64,000 nucleotides of DNA from Hungatella sp. (GCA_022792815.1 JAAWBS010000016.1:62001-126000), one strand, 5' to 3'; shown: positions 51,719-61,384, counted from the first letter of the stretch. Notes: generated from the sequence alone by a model not told the origin. A program made the numbers and translations.

Positions 51719-52250
51719 GCTGTTTTGGTCCTTTATGAAAATCGGGTTTTTCAGCTTCGGGGGACTGACCATGATCCCGGTGATCAATGACGAGGTTCTG
51801 CTTCACGGCTGGATGACAGCAGATGAGGTGATGGACATCGTAGCTGTGGCGGAGATGACCCCCGGTTCCTTGGGAATCAACTGCGCCACTTTCGTGGGGC
51901 TGCGGACAGCAGGGCTGATCGGCGCCTTCAGCGCTACCTTGGGAGTGATGATGCCGTCCCTTACCCTGTGTATGGCGGCAGCCCATTTTATCCTGAAACT
52001 AAAGGGAAATCAGGTGATGGAGAGTGCCATGAAGGGAGTACGCCCGGTGAGCATGGGGATGCTTTTGGCGGTGGCGGTGACATTGAGTATCAGCACCTTC
52101 TGGACAGAGGGAGGGGCGGTGACCCTGTCAGGGGTTCAGTGGAATCTGGGACTGATTGCCTTCCTGTGCGCAGTGCTGCTGTTCCGCTTTAAGGTCAGTA
52201 TCCCAAAGACGATTCTCTTCGCGGCGGTCCTGGGGCTTCTCATCGGGTGA
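51705..52250 (+). CDS. Chromate transporter family protein, second half
   Basis: A 181-residue partner of the preceding gene with the matching motif KIGFFSFGGLTMIPVINDE and AEMTPGSLGINCATFVG. GGAGGAAAG lies 8 nt before ATG 51705. It ends in a convergent overlap: the last 123 nt are also covered by the C-terminal codons of the leftward LysR gene. An organic or dicarboxylate-type anion is as plausible as chromate, given the linked hydratase. Confidence 0.83.
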   Translation: MVLLELFWSFMKIGFFSFGGLTMIPVINDEVLLHGWMTADEVMDIVAVAEMTPGSLGINCATFVGLRTAGLIGAFSATLGVMMPSLTLCMAAAHFILKLKGNQVMESAMKGVRPVSMGMLLAVAVTLSISTFWTEGGAVTLSGVQWNLGLIAFLCAVLLFRFKVSIPKTILFAAVLGLLIG

Positions 52251-53192
52251 GACCACGTCCTGGACACCGCAGTATTCAGCCTTCATGCACCGGATAAAAA
52301 GCCGGCCGGCTTTGGACAAAAAGCCGTCCTCCAAGGTGGCGATGCACAGGTCCCACCAGGCCTCATAGCGGCTGTCGATGGACAGAAGCAGAGGGACCGA
52401 CTCCTGGGCTACCGTCAGGCGGGAGTACTGCAGGGGAACCATGGTGATGCCCAGGCCCTGAGCTGCCAGAAGCTGGGCAGTGGTGTGGTTCTTTAAGGTC
52501 ATGACCGTGGGAATCCGGAGGATCCCGGCCTTCTTTAAGACCGCATCGGTGACCTGGCGGATCCGCTGGTCGGGATAGAGGCGGATCATAGGCTCCCCCT
52601 TAAGAAGACGGATATCCAGCATCGGATATGGGCAGGTCTCTGTCCGGACGGCCTTGGAGGATAGGGGATGATCGGGGGCCATGACCAGGACAAAGGGATC
52701 CCGCTGGAGGGTCTCGTAGCGGATCTTGTCATACTGGGGTTCTGTTGGGGCGTGCATGACCACAAAGTCCAGTTCTCCTGTGACCAGCCGTTTCTCCAGG
52801 CCTGCCGAGGTGTCCTCCGTCACCGCCACCTCCACGAAGGGGCAGAGCTGACGAAAACGCTTCATGGTTCGCGGCAGAGTCAGGATTCCCAGATGATTGG
52901 TGATCCCCAGATGGATCCGGCCGGTCTTTAGGTTGTTGATATCACTGATCTCGCTCTCAAAATTTTCGTATAGCTTCAGGATCTGGGCTGCCATATGGTA
53001 GTAGCGCTCCCCAGCATAGGTGAGAGTCAGGCCGGCGGTGGTCCGGTTAAACAGAGGGGTGCCCAGCTGTTCTTCCAGCTTCTGGACGGCCTGGCTTAAG
53101 GAGGGCTGGGCCACATACAGTTTTCTGGCAGCTTTGGAGATGCTTTTTTCCTCGGCAATGGTTTTCATATAGAGAAGTTCCCGACTGGTCAC
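52128..53192 (-). CDS. LysR family transcriptional regulator
   Basis: A 354-residue LysR protein. HTH at about residues 1-60 (TIAEEKSISKAARKLYVAQPSLSQAVQKLEEQLGTPLF), then the two-lobed effector domain. GTG 53192 with AGGAAG is chosen; upstream codons to 53258 cross the promoter region. The family is usually about 300 residues; the last 50 or so are read antisense to the chromate-transporter gene and are probably a run-on after loss of the normal stop. Divergence from an aconitase-family gene recalls CcpC/CitR, LysR regulators of aconitase and citrate synthase in Bacillus. The sites at 53227 and 51016 are likely targets. Confidence 0.87.
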   Translation of the reverse strand: MTSRELLYMKTIAEEKSISKAARKLYVAQPSLSQAVQKLEEQLGTPLFNRTTAGLTLTYAGERYYHMAAQILKLYENFESEISDINNLKTGRIHLGITNHLGILTLPRTMKRFRQLCPFVEVAVTEDTSAGLEKRLVTGELDFVVMHAPTEPQYDKIRYETLQRDPFVLVMAPDHPLSSKAVRTETCPYPMLDIRLLKGEPMIRLYPDQRIRQVTDAVLKKAGILRIPTVMTLKNHTTAQLLAAQGLGITMVPLQYSRLTVAQESVPLLLSIDSRYEAWWDLCIATLEDGFLSKAGRLFIRCMKAEYCGVQDVVSPDEKPQDRREENRLWDTDLKAEQQHCAQEGNQSQIPLNP

Positions 53193-53224
53193 GGTTTTAT
53201 GCTTCCTTTCTGGTCTGATATCGC

Positions 53225-53294
53225 AGTATAGGAAAAACCTATATAAGTTATCAGGCAAATCGTATTTTACGATATTGTAACATGGTGGTATGAT
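53225..53294. promoter_or_regulatory. LysR-type operator and divergent promoters (lysR / hydratase)
   Basis: Perfect dyad TATAGG-AAAAA-CCTATA (53227-53243). On the minus strand a TATACT -10 for the regulator (53225-53230) overlaps the dyad, suggesting autorepression. On the plus strand TTTACG (53266-53271), 17 nt, TATGAT (53289-53294) serves the hydratase. An ATAA-TTAT-like element (ATATAAGTTAT) near 53241-53251 is reminiscent of CcpC boxes. Confidence 0.7.
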
Positions 53295-53331
53295 AAAGAC
53301 AACAAAAATACAGGATTACGGAGGGGAAAAC

Positions 53332-55623
53332 ATGATCAAGTTATACGACGGAGGCGCTTATCTGGTCAACGGAAAGGACATTGTGCCGGAGAAAGAGGCA
53401 GAGAAGGTCAAGGCGCTGACCGGGAGAGAGGCAGACAAGGACGAGGCGAGGCAGGGGACCATAGCCTGCCAGATCATCAAGGCACACAACATCTCAGAGG
53501 ATCTGGAGTCACTCAGACTGAAGTTTGATGCCCTCACGTCCCATGACATCACCTATGTGGGTATCATCCAGACGGCAAAGGCTTCGGGGATGACAGAGTT
53601 TCCCATCCCTTATGTACTGACCAACTGCCACAACTCCCTGTGCGCGGTAGGGGGAACCATCAATGAGGACGATCATCTCTTCGGACTGTCCGCCTGCAAG
53701 AAGTATGGCGGGATCTTTGTGCCGCCTCACATCGGTGTCATGCATCAGTACATGCGGGAGACCATGGCCGGAGGAGGAAGGATGATTCTGGGCTCAGACA
53801 GCCATACCCGCTACGGTGCACTGGGAACCATGGCCGTAGGAGAAGGCGGCGGGGAGTTGGTGAAGCAGCTGCTGGGAGACACCTACGATGTGGCCTATCC
53901 CCAGGTGGTGGGAATCTACCTGGACGGAAAGGTGAACCCGGGAGTAGGTCCTCAGGATATCGCCCTGTCCATTATCGGGACAGTGTTTAAAAACGGTTAT
54001 GTGAAGAACAAGGTGATGGAATTTGTGGGTCCCGGTATCTCGACGATGACCACGGATTTCCGCAACGGCATCGACGTGATGACCACGGAGACCACCTGCT
54101 GGACCTCCATCTGGAGGACTGATGAGGACACCAGGGCATTTCTGGCGGCTCACGGGAGAGAGGCGGACTACAGGGAGCTGAATCCGGCAGACGTGGCCTA
54201 CTACGACGGGATGGTCTATGTAGACTTGTCTGCGGTCAAGCCCATGATCGCTCTTCCCTTCCATCCCAGCAACACCTATGAAATCGACGAGCTGAACGCC
54301 AACTTGGAAGACATCTTAAGAAGTGTGGAGAAAGAGGCCCAAAAAGTGTCAGGAGGCAGAGCCCCATTCAGCCTGACGGACAAGATCGAGAACGGAAAGT
54401 TAAGAGTGCAGCAGGGAATCATCGCAGGATGTGCAGGCGGCAATTACACCAATGTCATGGAGGCCGCCCACATCCTCAGGGGAAAGAGCTGCGGAAGCGA
54501 TGTGTTCAGCCTGTCTGTCTATCCGTCTTCCCAGCCGGTGTATATGGAACTGGTGAGAAACGGAGCCATCGCCGATCTGATGGCCGCCGGAGTGGCACTG
54601 AAGACTGCCTTCTGCGGCCCCTGCTTCGGCGCGGGAGACACGCCCAGCCACAATGGGTTCAGCATCCGCCATACCACCAGAAACTTCCCCAACAGAGAAG
54701 GCTCCAAGCCGGGAGCAGGACAGATGTCCGCAGTGGCCCTGATGGATGCCCGTTCCATCGCCGCTACGGCTGCAAACGGCGGGATTTTGACGGCCGCCAC
54801 AGCATTGGCCGACGGATATCAGGTGCCGGAGTACCATTTTGACGGCACGGTATATGAAAACAGAATCTACCAGGGATTTGGAAAGGGAGATTTTGCCAAG
54901 GAGCTGATCTATGGCCCGAACATCAAGGACTGGCCCGAGATGGGGGCGCTGACAGACAACATCCTTCTGAGAGTCTGCTCCAAGATTATGGATCCGGTCA
55001 CTACCACCGATGAGCTGATTCCGTCCGGTGAGACCTCCTCCTACCGCTCAAATCCTCTGGGGCTGGCAGAGTTTGCCCTGTCCCGGAGAGATCCGGAATA
55101 CGTGGGACGGGCAAAGGAAGTGGACAAGATCGAGAAGGCCAGGAGAGAGGGGATCTGCCCCTGTGAGACGGACCCGGGGCTGAGAGAAGTGTTTGACAAG
55201 ATCCGTCAGATCCCCGGCAGCGAGCAGGTGAAGGCCTTTGACACGGAGATCGGCAGCACCATCTATGCGGTGAAGCCGGGAGACGGTTCTGCGAGGGAGC
55301 AGGCCGCCAGCTGCCAGAGAGTGCTGGGAGGGCTTGCCAACATCGTTCGGGAGTACGCCACCAAGAGATACCGTTCCAATGTGATGAACTGGGGCATGCT
55401 TCCCTTCCAGATGGCAGAAGAGCCTGAGGATATCCAGGTGGGCTGCTACATCTATGTGCCGGGAATCCGGGCGGCTCTTGACGCGGATAGGAAAGAGATG
55501 AAAGCCTATGTCATCGGCGAGGAGGTAAAGGAGCTGAAGCTGTATATCGCCGAGATGACGGAGGATGAGAAAAAGATTGTCAAGGCAGGAAGCCTGATCA
55601 ACTTTAACAGACAGAGACAGTGA
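53332..55623 (+). CDS. Aconitase-family hydratase (YbhJ-like)
   Basis: A 763-residue member of the aconitase superfamily resembling E. coli YbhJ, an uncharacterised hydratase. Cluster ligands are Cys367 ([10 protein letters not shown]), Cys428 and Cys431 ([14 protein letters not shown]), and the substrate-binding RNFPNREGS and [10 protein letters not shown] segments are present. The C-terminal swivel domain ends the protein. The substrate is a hydroxy-polycarboxylate; ordinary aconitase activity is not assured. GGAGGGG precedes ATG 53332. It is regulated from the shared lysR intergenic region. Confidence 0.85.
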   Translation: MIKLYDGGAYLVNGKDIVPEKEAEKVKALTGREADKDEARQGTIACQIIKAHNISEDLESLRLKFDALTSHDITYVGIIQTAKASGMTEFPIPYVLTNCHNSLCAVGGTINEDDHLFGLSACKKYGGIFVPPHIGVMHQYMRETMAGGGRMILGSDSHTRYGALGTMAVGEGGGELVKQLLGDTYDVAYPQVVGIYLDGKVNPGVGPQDIALSIIGTVFKNGYVKNKVMEFVGPGISTMTTDFRNGIDVMTTETTCWTSIWRTDEDTRAFLAAHGREADYRELNPADVAYYDGMVYVDLSAVKPMIALPFHPSNTYEIDELNANLEDILRSVEKEAQKVSGGRAPFSLTDKIENGKLRVQQGIIAGCAGGNYTNVMEAAHILRGKSCGSDVFSLSVYPSSQPVYMELVRNGAIADLMAAGVALKTAFCGPCFGAGDTPSHNGFSIRHTTRNFPNREGSKPGAGQMSAVALMDARSIAATAANGGILTAATALADGYQVPEYHFDGTVYENRIYQGFGKGDFAKELIYGPNIKDWPEMGALTDNILLRVCSKIMDPVTTTDELIPSGETSSYRSNPLGLAEFALSRRDPEYVGRAKEVDKIEKARREGICPCETDPGLREVFDKIRQIPGSEQVKAFDTEIGSTIYAVKPGDGSAREQAASCQRVLGGLANIVREYATKRYRSNVMNWGMLPFQMAEEPEDIQVGCYIYVPGIRAALDADRKEMKAYVIGEEVKELKLYIAEMTEDEKKIVKAGSLINFNRQRQ

Positions 55624-55778
55624 TCGCTGTCACCCTTAAAGGGCCTGCCGGCCGCAAAAGAGCCGGCTTCCTTATCTCGATAGATCCGCTCTGCGGTTAT
55701 CCCTGAATATTGGCCGCGGACGAGTCTATAATAAACCACATTGTATCAGGTCCTCCGTTCCCTGCGGAGGGCAGGGAG

Positions 55779-55812
55779 AGCCGTCTTGTACACATGTACA
55801 GGGCGGCTTTTT
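55779..55812 (+). terminator. Terminator downstream of the hydratase gene
   Basis: AGCCGTCTTGTACA (55779-55792) pairs with TGTACAGGGCGGCT (55795-55808), with mismatches in the middle, followed by TTTTT. The 155 nt between the hydratase stop and this stem hold GCCGGC-type pairings, a TATAAT at about 55728 and a CTCCG/CGGAG hairpin, but no gene. Confidence 0.75.
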
Positions 55813-55863
55813 CCTGCGGTCTGCGGCGGTTTGCGGGGGCTCCAAAGAGAAGCGGGTGATTGA

Positions 55864-56958
55864 TTACTCCGGAAAACACTCCCCCGCAGCCTCCGCCACC
55901 TCCCCGTGAAGCCTCACATACCGGATCATGGACGCGTACAGGTACAGAAGGTCGTAGGAGTCCGCAAGATTTTTGCCGCACAGCTCCTGGATCCGTCTGA
56001 GACGGTAGGGGATGCTGTTGCGGTGGATGTGGAGAGATTCGCAGACGCTGCGGATGTCTCCGTTCAGATGGATGTAGGCCGCGGCGGTCTGGGCCAGCTG
56101 GGCCGCCTTTCCCTTCTGGGCCAGTTGGGCAAAGGATTCCTCCAGGCCGGGAAAATCCAGGCGGGACAGGGCGATGGCCAGCTTCATCTGTTCGTATTCA
56201 TGGACGCGGCGGCCGGGGAAAAGAAGCTTTCCCATGGCCAGGCTCTCCGCGGCGGCATGGTAGGCGGTGCAGAGATGGGTCTCCCGGCGGCAGACTCCTG
56301 TGTGACAGCCGGCCGCGGCGGAGAGGACCCGGTGATACTTTCTCTCAAAATGTTCATTTTCCCGGAGGATCAGGAGAAGCTGGCTGTGGGAGAGAGGCAG
56401 CAGGATGTCACAGGAGTCCAGCAGATTCTGGATCATGGAGGGGGAGGTATAGGAGTCCTCCGGCTTCCGGTTGATGACGAGGACGGCTAGGGCGGCTGTG
56501 ACGTCGATTCCCAGCAGTTCCCCCTCCTTCACAAAGTTGTCGGCGTAGCCGGACTGGAGGTGCAGCCATTTGTAGAGAAACTGGTTCCGTTCCTGGGACT
56601 GGTTTTTTTGTTTCCTGGCCAGATGGATCTCCTGGTAGAGAAGCTCGATGGTTTTGGCCAGAAGTTCTGTGAGATGAGCGTCCGGACTGGCTGCCTGCTC
56701 CACCACCACGGCGCCGATGCGGCGGCCATGGAGCGAGAGGGGCATGGCGGCTCCTCCCTTCTGAAACCGGCCGGCCGGCGAGGCGAACGCCACGGAGTTA
56801 ATGTCCAGGGCCTTGATGGCCAGAAGGTTTAAGTCTCCCACGGAGGAGGCATCGGTGGACGCCGTGACCCGGCCGCTTACATCGCAGATGCTTATGGGCA
56901 CGGAAAGCCCGTCTTGAAGCTTTTCTATGATCTCGTACATGATCTTATTTTCAAACAT
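55864..56958 (-). CDS. CdaR-family regulator (sugar-diacid / PucR-type HTH)
   Basis: A 364-residue regulator. Residues 1-135 match the CdaR diacid-recognition domain (MYEIIEKLQDGLSVPISICDVSGRVTAST), a GGDEF-like middle region follows, and the C-terminal 60 residues are the HTH_30 domain (SVCESLHIHRNSIPYRLRRIQELCG). Such proteins activate genes for diacids, purines or amino-acid derivatives. GGGAGG lies 6 nt before ATG 56958. It is divergent from the peptidase/YfcC/amidohydrolase operon, its likely target. Confidence 0.87.
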   Translation of the reverse strand: MFENKIMYEIIEKLQDGLSVPISICDVSGRVTASTDASSVGDLNLLAIKALDINSVAFASPAGRFQKGGAAMPLSLHGRRIGAVVVEQAASPDAHLTELLAKTIELLYQEIHLARKQKNQSQERNQFLYKWLHLQSGYADNFVKEGELLGIDVTAALAVLVINRKPEDSYTSPSMIQNLLDSCDILLPLSHSQLLLILRENEHFERKYHRVLSAAAGCHTGVCRRETHLCTAYHAAAESLAMGKLLFPGRRVHEYEQMKLAIALSRLDFPGLEESFAQLAQKGKAAQLAQTAAAYIHLNGDIRSVCESLHIHRNSIPYRLRRIQELCGKNLADSYDLLYLYASMIRYVRLHGEVAEAAGECFPE

Positions 56959-57005
56959 AGGGAACCTCCCAAATCTATGGAACAAACAGGGACAGAAACG
57001 CTTTT

Positions 57006-57034
57006 ATTATAAGTATTTTTACTAAAAAATGCAA
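57006..57034 (-). promoter_or_regulatory. Promoter of the CdaR-like gene
   Basis: Minus strand TTGCAT (57029-57034), 17 nt, TATAAT (57006-57011). Confidence 0.78.
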
Positions 57035-57091
57035 GTTTTAGATAAAAATATTGTGCAGACAACCAAAAAATGTCGGGGAATTTACAAATTT

Positions 57092-57119
57092 TTCACAATA
57101 GTATTTCTTAAAATAAAAT
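57092..57119 (+). promoter_or_regulatory. Possible promoter of the M20 peptidase operon
   Basis: TTCACA (57092-57097), 16 nt, TAAAAT (57114-57119) in an AT-rich region; other hexamer choices are possible. Confidence 0.4.
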
Positions 57120-57153
57120 GATAAAATATTCATAAACTATAGGAGGCGACAAC

Positions 57154-58344
57154 GTGATCTGCCGTTTCCTGCAGGAATCAAGACAGATCAGATGGCGGAC
57201 GGGAAGAGAGCGTCTGAGCGATGAAAAGGAAAAAGGAGGGATGGATGTAGAGAGAACGGCATCGAGATTCATGCGCTACGCAGACTGCGCCAGTGAATCT
57301 CACAGGGAAAAAGCATTTTGTGAATATATGGAGAGGGAGCTGGAGGCCATGGGGATCCCCTTCGAGAGACAGCTGCTGGGCAACGAGGTGGTGACGGACG
57401 GCTGGAACATCCTGGCCCGGGTTCCGGGAGACGAGGCGAGAAAGCCGCTTCTCTTCGTGTTTCATCTGGACACGGCCGCTCCGGGAAGTCCGGTAAAGAG
57501 CTATGTGGAGGACGGCCGGATCCAAAGCCGGGACAACTCGGTCCTGGGAGCCGACGGCAAGCTGGCCATCGCGGTGGTGCTGGAGGCCGTCAGCCGGTTG
57601 AGGGAGGCGAGAGAGACCCACCGCCCGGTGGAACTTCTCTTTACGGTGTGCCAGGAGCTGGGGCTTCACGGCTCCCGGTATGCGGATTATTCCGGAATTG
57701 AGAGCGAGGAGGCCCTGGTCATCGACCACTATGTCACGGGCGAAGTGCTGGTGCGCACTCCCTCCAGGCTGCGGATCGGGGTGGAGCTCATCGGGCGCTC
57801 GGCCCATGTGATCCGGAACGAGGAGCCGGGGATCAACGGGTTAAAGGCAGCGGTGGAGATCATCAGCCAGATTCCCACAGGCCGGATCAACGAGAATCTG
57901 ACCATCAACGTCTATGATCTGGTGGCCCTGTCCCCATCGAACGTGGTTCCCAAATACGCCCGCTTCGATGTGGAGATCCGCTGCTTTGGCGGCGACGTGC
58001 AGGAGGAGATCCGCAGGAAGATACACCGAACCGTGGAGGAGACGGCCCGGAGGCTGGGGTGTAAGTACAACTGCCGGGAAGAGGAGGATGTGCCGGAGGC
58101 CGACTTTGGCGAAAACACGGATATGCTGAGACGTCTGGAGGCCGTCTATGAGAAGACGGGGATCCCCATGGTGAAGGCCCGCTCCTTCGGAGTGCTGGAT
58201 GCCACCTGGACCCAGCGCCTGGGCATCCGGACCGTTCCCATAGGCTTTAATATCTATCATTCACACAGTGCGAGAGAGTATGTAGTAGCAGAAGATGTTG
58301 CAACCATGCTTCAGCTGACAGAAAATATCATCAGATACTTTTAG
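57154..58344 (+). CDS. M20/M42-like metallopeptidase (PepT-like) with altered active-site Glu
   Basis: A 396-residue member of the M20 PepT-like group, with catalytic and dimerisation domains. Zinc-site pieces: FVFHLDTAAPG (His, Asp), NSVLGADGK (bridging Asp; second Asp replaced by Gly), VIDHY, and the late His in YHSHSARE. The EE pair that carries the general base (as in TVGEESGL) reads Gln167-Glu168 in TVCQELGLHGS. GTG 57154 has a perfect AGGAGG at 7 nt; ATG 57241 directly abuts GGAGGG and is an alternative that fits the family start better. It heads an operon with YfcC and an M20 amidohydrolase. Confidence 0.82.
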   Translation: MICRFLQESRQIRWRTGRERLSDEKEKGGMDVERTASRFMRYADCASESHREKAFCEYMERELEAMGIPFERQLLGNEVVTDGWNILARVPGDEARKPLLFVFHLDTAAPGSPVKSYVEDGRIQSRDNSVLGADGKLAIAVVLEAVSRLREARETHRPVELLFTVCQELGLHGSRYADYSGIESEEALVIDHYVTGEVLVRTPSRLRIGVELIGRSAHVIRNEEPGINGLKAAVEIISQIPTGRINENLTINVYDLVALSPSNVVPKYARFDVEIRCFGGDVQEEIRRKIHRTVEETARRLGCKYNCREEEDVPEADFGENTDMLRRLEAVYEKTGIPMVKARSFGVLDATWTQRLGIRTVPIGFNIYHSHSAREYVVAEDVATMLQLTENIIRYF

Positions 58345-58386
58345 AGTTTTGCAAAATGAGTCTGATCTGCCATGAAAGGGGAAAGA

Positions 58387-59784
58387 ATGAACAAGAAAGA
58401 GAAAAAAACAAGCAGTTCCATGAATCCGTTTGTACCGCTTCTTCTGATGGTGCTGGCATGTGCCGTCGTATCCTATTTTGTGTCGCCCGGCGCCTATGAC
58501 CGGGAGACCATAGACGGGGTCACCCGGGTGCTGCCGGAGAGTTACCACGCGGTGGAGCGCACCCCCATTTCCTTCTTCAATCTGTTCCGCTCCATACCGG
58601 AGGGACTGACCGCCACGGCCAACATGATGTTCTGCGTCATGATCATCGGCGGAATCGTGGAGATCTACAAGAGAACGGACACCGTAGGCGCCGCCATCAA
58701 CAGCGTGCTGAAAGCCTCCGAGAAGATGAGCAGCCAGGTGATCATCGCCGTGGTCATGATCGTGTTCTTTATCTTCGGCGGAATCCTGGGCTGGAGTGAA
58801 CACATCATCCCCTTTGTGCCCATCATCATCTCTCTGGCCATCTCCCTGGGATATGATTCCCTGGTGGGCATGGCCATCTCCGGATTTGCCTGCCTCATCA
58901 GCTTTGCCGTGGCTCCCTTTAATGTATATACGGTGGGCATCTCCCACACCATCGCGGAGCTGCCCATGTTCTCCGGGTGGCAGCTGAGAATGGCTGCTTT
59001 AGTGACCATCTGGGCTCTGAGCCTGGCGTGGGTCATGCGCTATGCGAAAAAAATCAAGGCGGATCCCTCCAAGAGTCTGGTGAAAGATGTGGATACCTCC
59101 TCCCTGCGGATCCCTGTGGACAACAACTTAACCTTCGATCTGCCCAAGAAGCTGTCCTTCGTGGTGCTTGGCATCTCCATTCTCTGTACCATCTACGGCA
59201 TCCTGAAGCTGAGCTGGTCCTACACGGAGATGGCCACCACCTTCATGATCGGCGGCGTCATCGTGGCGGTGATCAATCGGGTGAAGTTTGAAAGCGCCAT
59301 CAATATGGTTCTGGACGGAGCCAAGGGCGCCTTCAACGGTGCGCTCATCATCGGCGTGGCCCGGGCGGTCCAGTGGACCATGACCAACGGCGGCCTCATC
59401 GACCCTCTGGTACACGGACTCTCCAGGCTCATGGGAAGCGCCTCCGCCTACATGAGCACCGTGGGCATGTTTATCGTCAATTTCTTCATCAACGCCCTGA
59501 TCCCGTCAGGGTCCGGGCAGGCCACGGCGGTGATGCCCATTATGGTTCCCCTGGCGGATATGCTAAATATCACCCGTCAGACGGCTGTGCTGGCCTTTCA
59601 GTTCGGCGACGGAATCTCCAACACCTTCTGGTTCACCAACGGAACCCTGCTGATCTATCTGTCGCTGGGCAAGGTGCCTCTCAAGAGCTGGTATAAGTTT
59701 ATTCTGCCTCTGCAGGGAATCTTCTTTCTGGTAGAATTTGTCTTCCTGTTTATCGCCGTGCAGACCGGGTATGGTCCGTTCTGA
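58387..59784 (+). CDS. YfcC family membrane transporter (C4-dicarboxylate/arginine-ornithine type)
   Basis: A 465-residue integral membrane protein with 11-12 helices and the YfcC/ArcD-like repeat of the IT superfamily: FVSPGAYDRE near the start, GGILGWSEHIIPFVPI, and the C-terminal LIPSGSGQATAVMPIMVPL with FQFGDGISNTFWFTN. Members carry peptides, basic amino acids or short-chain acids. AGGGGAAAG precedes ATG 58387. Placed between two hydrolases for peptides or N-acyl amino acids, it probably imports their substrate. Confidence 0.87.
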   Translation: MNKKEKKTSSSMNPFVPLLLMVLACAVVSYFVSPGAYDRETIDGVTRVLPESYHAVERTPISFFNLFRSIPEGLTATANMMFCVMIIGGIVEIYKRTDTVGAAINSVLKASEKMSSQVIIAVVMIVFFIFGGILGWSEHIIPFVPIIISLAISLGYDSLVGMAISGFACLISFAVAPFNVYTVGISHTIAELPMFSGWQLRMAALVTIWALSLAWVMRYAKKIKADPSKSLVKDVDTSSLRIPVDNNLTFDLPKKLSFVVLGISILCTIYGILKLSWSYTEMATTFMIGGVIVAVINRVKFESAINMVLDGAKGAFNGALIIGVARAVQWTMTNGGLIDPLVHGLSRLMGSASAYMSTVGMFIVNFFINALIPSGSGQATAVMPIMVPLADMLNITRQTAVLAFQFGDGISNTFWFTNGTLLIYLSLGKVPLKSWYKFILPLQGIFFLVEFVFLFIAVQTGYGPF

Positions 59785-59848
59785 TTCTGAAGAAGCCCGC
59801 TGGCGCCGTGCCAGAGAACCATAAAAACCGAAGAAGGGAAGAGCAATC

Positions 59849-61018
59849 ATGAATGTAATGGAGGAAGTTGCAAAATATCAGGATTACGCCGTGGCCATGA
59901 GGCGGGAGTTTCACCGGCATCCCGAGCTGAGCTGGCAGGAGGAGCACACAGCCTGCCGGATTCGGGAGGAACTGAAAAAAATGGGGATTCCCTGGGAGGA
60001 GGCGGCTAAAACCGGAACGGTCGGCACCATAAAGGGGAGCAAGGACGGCCCTGTCATCGGGCTGCGCTGCGACATCGACGCTCTGCCCATAAAGGAGGTG
60101 AAAGATCTTCCTTTCAAGTCCGGGGAAAACGGAGTCATGCACGCCTGCGGCCATGACGGCCATATGAGCATGCTTTTGACTGCGGCCCGGGTGCTGGCGG
60201 ACCACCGGGAAGAGCTGGAGTGTACGGTAAAGCTGATCTTCCAGCCTGCGGAGGAGAAGACGGACGGGGCCCTGAAGGTCTTGGAGTCCGGGAAGGTGGG
60301 AGCACTTGACACGGTGGCAGGCATGCACCTTCTGCCCATGCTGGAATGCGGCACCATCTCCGTGGACCCGGGGCCCCGCTATACCTCGGCCTCGTTTATG
60401 AACATTAAGATCATCGGAAAAAGCGGCCACGGGGCCATGCCCCATTTTGCGGTGGATCCCATCTATGTGGGGGCCAAGGTGGTGGATGCCTTACAGAGCA
60501 TCGCCAGCCGGGAGGCCAGCCCCATGGACACGGTGGTGGTCAGCATCTGCACCTTCCACTCAGGCACTATGGCCAATATTTTTGCCGAGACGGCAGAGCT
60601 TAGCGGCACGGTGCGGACCTTTAACCCCAGGCTTCAGAAAGAGCTTCCGGGCATCATCGAGCGGATCGTGAAGAACACCTGCGAGGCCTACCGGGCGGGC
60701 TATGAGTTTGACTACTACTCGGACATTCCCGCCACCATCAACGACGAGCGCTGCAGCCGCATCGCGGCGGAATCCGTGAAAAAGATTCTGGGGGAGAAGG
60801 GCCTGGTGAAGTACGCGGGCACTCCGGGCGGGGAGGACTTCGCCTATTTCCTGGAGAAGTTTCCGGGGGTGTACGCCTTCGTGGGCTGCCGGAACGAGGC
60901 AAAGGACTGCTGCTACTCCCTTCACCACGAGCGGTTTGACCTGGATGAGGACGCTCTGGCATGCGGCGCGGCCTTCTATGTGCAGTATGTTCTGGATGCC
61001 CAGAAAGAGTTCGGATAA
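59849..61018 (+). CDS. M20 family amidohydrolase (N-acyl-amino-acid / IAA-conjugate hydrolase type)
   Basis: A 389-residue dimetal amidohydrolase. RREFHRHPELSWQE opens the catalytic domain; the metal site is formed by VMHACGHDGHMSML (Cys, His), the FQPAEE general-base pair (intact) and a late His in SLHHERFD. A dimerisation domain sits between (SGHGAMPHFAVDP). It releases a carboxylate or indole acid from an amino acid. It is the third gene of the operon and ends convergent with yolD. Confidence 0.92.
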   Translation: MNVMEEVAKYQDYAVAMRREFHRHPELSWQEEHTACRIREELKKMGIPWEEAAKTGTVGTIKGSKDGPVIGLRCDIDALPIKEVKDLPFKSGENGVMHACGHDGHMSMLLTAARVLADHREELECTVKLIFQPAEEKTDGALKVLESGKVGALDTVAGMHLLPMLECGTISVDPGPRYTSASFMNIKIIGKSGHGAMPHFAVDPIYVGAKVVDALQSIASREASPMDTVVVSICTFHSGTMANIFAETAELSGTVRTFNPRLQKELPGIIERIVKNTCEAYRAGYEFDYYSDIPATINDERCSRIAAESVKKILGEKGLVKYAGTPGGEDFAYFLEKFPGVYAFVGCRNEAKDCCYSLHHERFDLDEDALACGAAFYVQYVLDAQKEFG

Positions 61019-61048
61019 AGAAGTTTCAGATGCGCGTTAAGAAGCACG

Positions 61049-61384
61049 TCAAGACGCACTGCACGCCCACAGAATCTCATCAAAGGAGATCTTTGTATCC
61101 ACGATCTGAAGAAACCGGCTGGTTTTGTCCACACGAGAAACCATGCCGGTAATTTTTATGGTTTCCCCCGCCCGGACATACACGACCTGGGCCATGCTTC
61201 CCCGGCGGAGGTTCTCCATATTCCGGTTCAGCTCCCCCGCCGCGTCCTCCGTCAGTTCCGGCCTCGGCGCCGGCACGTGCTCCTGCCGCGCCAGGGCTTC
61301 TGCCAGCTCCGGCAGGGCGGAGAAGGGGAGAAACTGCTTGGCCCTCTGGGACAGGGGCATTTTCGGTCTGGTCTTACTCTCCAC
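61049..61384 (-). CDS. yolD: YolD-like protein
   Basis: A 111-residue small protein of the YolD family, commonly encoded next to UvrX/UmuC-like polymerases in Firmicutes and suggested to act with them in damage-induced mutagenesis. RAKQFLPFSALPELAEALARQE and the C-terminal beta-rich part (YVRAGETIKITGMVSRVDK) fit. The start is GTG 61384 with AGGAGG at about 8 nt; it overlaps the end of the polymerase gene by 11 nt, so the two are co-translated. Confidence 0.85.
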   Translation of the reverse strand: MESKTRPKMPLSQRAKQFLPFSALPELAEALARQEHVPAPRPELTEDAAGELNRNMENLRRGSMAQVVYVRAGETIKITGMVSRVDKTSRFLQIVDTKISFDEILWACSAS

